DNA of 6,470 nucleotides from Nitrosotalea sp. (GTDB taxonomy: Archaea; Thermoproteota; Nitrososphaeria; Nitrososphaerales; Nitrosopumilaceae). The stretch covers positions 1-6,470 of the forward strand of contig JARLFW010000001.1 in NCBI GenBank assembly GCA_031296345.1. Reading direction: 5' to 3'. Numbering within the stretch: position 1 is the stretch's first letter; the number at the start of each line of letters is the position of its first letter. The notes below the pieces were generated by a model. That model did no database searches and had not been told where the DNA came from. It saw only the letters and a program-made list of their open reading frames with translations. The translations under genes were made by a program, and so were the position numbers. Shown here in pieces: positions 3,965 to 6,470 of this stretch.

Positions 3965-5362
3965 TTGAAACTTGTTCTAAAATTTGGAGGCACCTCTGTT
4001 TCCTCTACACAAAACATACGAAATGTTGCAGACCTGATAAAAAAATTAACAAAGGAACACAAAATAATTCCAGTATTTTCTGCCATAAGTGGAGTTACTG
4101 ACGATTTAATCCGAATAACAAATTTAATTCAAAACAGAAACAAAGAAGCAGCAAACTCACTTGCAAAAAAAATTATCAAAATGCATATTGATATTGCAAA
4201 TCAATGTGTAAAGAATCCAAAGATAAAAAAAGAATTGCTAGATAAGATGAAAACCGATCTTGATGAACTACAAGATTTGTTACATGGAATGTTACTACTT
4301 GGAGAAGTTACACCACGATCTTCTGATTACCTGATCTCATTTGGTGAAAGATTATCCATCAATCTGGTTGCTTTTACATTAAATGAAATAGGTGTAAAAG
4401 CAATACCTATGACAGGAAAAGATGTAGGTATAGTCACAGATTCTAATTTTGGAGGAGCAAAACCTCTCATGGATACTACACGACTACATGTTTCTCATAC
4501 AGTAGAAGATCTCTTGCAAAAAAAGATCATGCCAGTAATTGGAGGATTTGCTGGCGCGGATCAACATGGTAACATAACTACATTTGGTAGAGGTGGTTCT
4601 GATTATACAGCAACAATTATCGCATCTAGTATCAAAGCTGATGAAGTTTGGTTGATGAGTGATGTAGATGGTTTAATGACAACTGATCCAAAAATTGTAA
4701 AAAATGCTCAGCTGATCAAAGAAGTATCATACATTGAAGCAATGGAAATGGCGCTATTTGGTGCAAAATACATTCATCCAAGAGCACTAGAGCCACTTGT
4801 TACAAAAAAAATTCCTTTACGTATACGAAATACGTTTAACATAAATAATTCTGGTACGCTAGTTACTGCTTCTCCACAGGCTGATACCCAAAAGATGGTA
4901 AAGTGTGTAAGTACAATAAGACATACTGGACTCATTGATGTCCGAGGGGGAAGCATGGTTGGTGCTCCAGGTACTGCAGCTACAATATTTTCTATTCTTG
5001 CAAAAGAAGGAATTAACATAATGATGATATCTCAAAGTCCATCCGAGTCATCCATATCAATAATAGTAAAGAAAAATGATCTGGATAAAGCAGTAAACTC
5101 ACTTGAAATGAATCTTCTAGGAAAAATAATTAAAAAAGTAGATGTTACAGTAGATGTATCAATAATTGCTCTCATAGGTTCTGGAATGAGAGGAATGACA
5201 GGAGTTGCTTCCAAAGTATTTACAGCTGTAGCAAAAAAAGGTGTAAATGTAATAATGATAGCACAAGGCTCTTCAGAGCTTAATCTTGCTTTTGTAGTCA
5301 AAGATTCTGACTGTAATGTAGCAGTACAGGCATTGCATGACGAGTTTGAACTTGGAAAATAG
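3965..5362 (+). CDS. Aspartate kinase with two C-terminal ACT domains
   Basis: This 465-residue cytoplasmic enzyme phosphorylates L-aspartate to 4-phospho-L-aspartate, the entry to lysine, threonine, methionine and isoleucine synthesis. The kinase domain (about 1-300) starts with the KFGGTSV nucleotide-binding motif (residues 6-12). It has GEVTPRSSDYLISFGERLS for aspartate binding and FGRGGSDYTATII (from 207) plus WLMSDVDG and TDP in the ATP site. Two ACT domains follow, at about 323-390 (with PGTAATIFSILAKEGINI) and 400-462 (with MTGVASKVFTAVAKKGVNV). They have matching SQSPSES and AQGSSEL loops that form the allosteric amino acid site, so feedback inhibition by lysine or threonine is expected, though which one cannot be told. 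No homoserine dehydrogenase domain is fused. The TTG start is forced, because no ATG or GTG occurs in frame after the pcn stop and the conserved KFGG motif follows within five residues. Confidence 0.97.
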   Translation: MKLVLKFGGTSVSSTQNIRNVADLIKKLTKEHKIIPVFSAISGVTDDLIRITNLIQNRNKEAANSLAKKIIKMHIDIANQCVKNPKIKKELLDKMKTDLDELQDLLHGMLLLGEVTPRSSDYLISFGERLSINLVAFTLNEIGVKAIPMTGKDVGIVTDSNFGGAKPLMDTTRLHVSHTVEDLLQKKIMPVIGGFAGADQHGNITTFGRGGSDYTATIIASSIKADEVWLMSDVDGLMTTDPKIVKNAQLIKEVSYIEAMEMALFGAKYIHPRALEPLVTKKIPLRIRNTFNINNSGTLVTASPQADTQKMVKCVSTIRHTGLIDVRGGSMVGAPGTAATIFSILAKEGINIMMISQSPSESSISIIVKKNDLDKAVNSLEMNLLGKIIKKVDVTVDVSIIALIGSGMRGMTGVASKVFTAVAKKGVNVIMIAQGSSELNLAFVVKDSDCNVAVQALHDEFELGK

Positions 5363-5378
5363 CTGTTCTTTCTAAAAG

Positions 5379-5388
5379 CATATTTATG
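5379..5388 (+). promoter_or_regulatory. TATA-like promoter of the secreted protein gene
   Basis: CATATTTATG is centred about 27 bp upstream of the ATG at 5410, within the 47-bp gap after the aspartate kinase gene. No ribosome binding site is obvious except a weak GAG at 5402-5404, so the message is probably leaderless. Confidence 0.48.
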
Positions 5389-5409
5389 TAAATTAGATAT
5401 TGAGAGCAT

Positions 5410-6470
5410 ATGAATAGACTTCTACTTTTATCAATTTTCATAATAGTTGGAGGTCTGATAATTTCTATCCCATTACTTAGCAATCAACTTGCTAATGCAG
5501 GTTCAACAAAAAAAATTCAGTTTACTCAAACAATTACATCAACACAAGATCCTGGACTTGGTCATAATACTGAACAGATGGCAATAATCTTACCACCAAA
5601 CAGCGGTTCTATTTATCATGGTTCAATTACATATAGTGCAAGTCAACCAGTTCAAATTATTATTTTACATCAAATAGATAAGAGTGATTCAAAAGGTCAA
5701 CCAACTTGGACAGTAGATGGCAATACATTTTATGCTCAAACAATAATTGATTCAAATTCAAATGGCGGTAGTTTAGATTTTACAGGATCTGCCATTGGTC
5801 TTCATTCTACAAATTCTAGTCAATTTACTGCTACTGTAAGTGTAGATGGTTGGATAAGAGTAACAACTCCTGAAGTAATCCAAACTACTCCACCTCCAAC
5901 TGAGAATTATACCATCAAACTTGTAAAAAGTACTATTCCAGTGCAGATACCCATGCATGAAGGAATAGTAAACGGAAAAATGGTTTACTATATCATAACA
6001 GATTCAAGTAACAGCCTTGTAGCTAATACTATTTCAGATAAACAAAACTGGAAAGTTAATGTTTCTCCAGTATTGGCTCATGTTCCACCAACATCATTTG
6101 GTAACATGTTTGTCTTTACTAATGGAATTACTGGTAATGGCACACGTGGTTATCAAGATGACGTGTTATCATTTACACCATCTGACAAACAATATAGTCC
6201 ATTAAGCAAAGTGATTGAAGTATCTTGGGGTATAGGACGAGAACCATACACTCTCAATTCCACTCAAGCAATTCTTGATGCAAACATGACAGGAAAGATA
6301 AGATTAGTTGTTACTGATACAATTATGAATACTCCAGAGATAGTATGGGATAATGGTGCATTGAGTGTAAGAACTGACAAAGTCTTGTCAGATCAGACAT
6401 CATATCTTGATGGACAAGTACTTGATATCAGTATGGATAACATGACAGCTACCTTTGTAGGACACAGGGG
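5410..6470 (+). CDS. Secreted beta-rich protein of unknown function (3' truncated by window edge)
   Basis: The ATG at 5410 opens a frame with no stop up to the window end, giving 353 visible residues. A signal peptide is clear: Arg3, a hydrophobic core at residues 4-23, and an Ala-Asn-Ala site at 28-30. The mature N-terminal part (about 33-155) is Ser/Thr/Gln/Asn-rich and beta-like, with the block PTWTVDGNTFYAQ. A Pro/Thr linker (QTTPPPT, 158-164) leads to a second domain holding FGNMFVFTNGITGNG (NG at 238-239), GYQDDVL and YSPLSKVIEVSWG. I associate this second block with a domain of unknown function common in exported proteins of ammonia-oxidising archaea, sometimes found beside cupredoxin domains. 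That link is from memory and unverified. No type 1 copper site is visible. Seven N-glycosylation sequons (N135, 166, 217, 243, 283, 292, 344) suit an extracellular glycoprotein. A C-terminal anchor may lie beyond the window. Confidence 0.85.
   Translation, partial: MNRLLLLSIFIIVGGLIISIPLLSNQLANAGSTKKIQFTQTITSTQDPGLGHNTEQMAIILPPNSGSIYHGSITYSASQPVQIIILHQIDKSDSKGQPTWTVDGNTFYAQTIIDSNSNGGSLDFTGSAIGLHSTNSSQFTATVSVDGWIRVTTPEVIQTTPPPTENYTIKLVKSTIPVQIPMHEGIVNGKMVYYIITDSSNSLVANTISDKQNWKVNVSPVLAHVPPTSFGNMFVFTNGITGNGTRGYQDDVLSFTPSDKQYSPLSKVIEVSWGIGREPYTLNSTQAILDANMTGKIRLVVTDTIMNTPEIVWDNGALSVRTDKVLSDQTSYLDGQVLDISMDNMTATFVGHR

Noticed and set aside
3926..3967. Possible fusion of PCNA to aspartate kinase, because both are in the same frame separated by one stop codon
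   Set aside because: PCNA ends at its normal C-terminus and the kinase begins at its normal N-terminus. The linker holds a TATA-like box and a ribosome binding site, so these are two genes.
5032..5409. 125-codon minus-strand open frame opposite the aspartate kinase ACT domains
   Set aside because: It lies almost entirely inside a well-conserved gene. The Ser/Thr-rich translation reflects the antisense of Lys/Val/Gly codons.
1..6470. CRISPR array, insertion sequence, integrase or toxin-antitoxin pair
   Set aside because: No regularly spaced direct repeats, terminal inverted repeats, transposase motifs or recognisable toxin families were seen. The 51-residue gene plus neighbour lacks any toxin-antitoxin hallmark.

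Overview
The window is AT-rich (about two thirds A+T by eye), gene-dense and archaeal. It carries an archaeal RNA polymerase subunit L, the transcript-cleavage factor TFS and a PCNA sliding clamp. The other genes here (an archaeal single-domain parvulin, a secreted beta-rich protein of a type I associate with ammonia-oxidising archaea, TTG/GTG starts with TATA-like boxes 25-30 bp upstream) fit a Thaumarchaeota/Nitrososphaerota genome, probably Nitrosopumilaceae. No ammonia-oxidation gene is present, so the genus is an inference. I see no tRNA, rRNA, CRISPR array, insertion sequence or other mobile element.

Left part (1-1774): the 3' end of a RecA/RadB-like ATPase gene (+) converges on, and overlaps by 9 bp, a parvulin prolyl isomerase gene (-). 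A 172-bp divergent intergenic region follows. Then come a dicluster ferredoxin gene (+) with an Asp in place of one cluster ligand, a T-rich terminator, and a DUSP23-like protein phosphatase gene (+).

Middle (1776-2506): two minus-strand genes of unknown function. One encodes a 51-residue protein that is easy to miss; the other encodes a 181-residue, probably beta-rich protein with a forced TTG start. The small gene ends 1 bp from the phosphatase stop.

Right part (2507-6470): a 43-bp divergent promoter region leads into rpoL-tfs (directly abutting), then pcn (PCNA) and an aspartate kinase gene. These join the transcription machinery, the replication clamp and the first step of aspartate-family amino acid synthesis on one strand with gaps of 0, 35 and 36 bp. 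After a 47-bp gap begins an exported, probably N-glycosylated beta-rich protein whose gene runs off the window end.

Most genes have their own TATA-like element about 25-30 bp upstream of the start codon, which is the spacing expected for leaderless archaeal transcripts. No clearly new defence or mobile system is visible. The best candidates for undescribed biology are the two unknown minus-strand genes at 1776-2506 and the secreted protein at the right edge.
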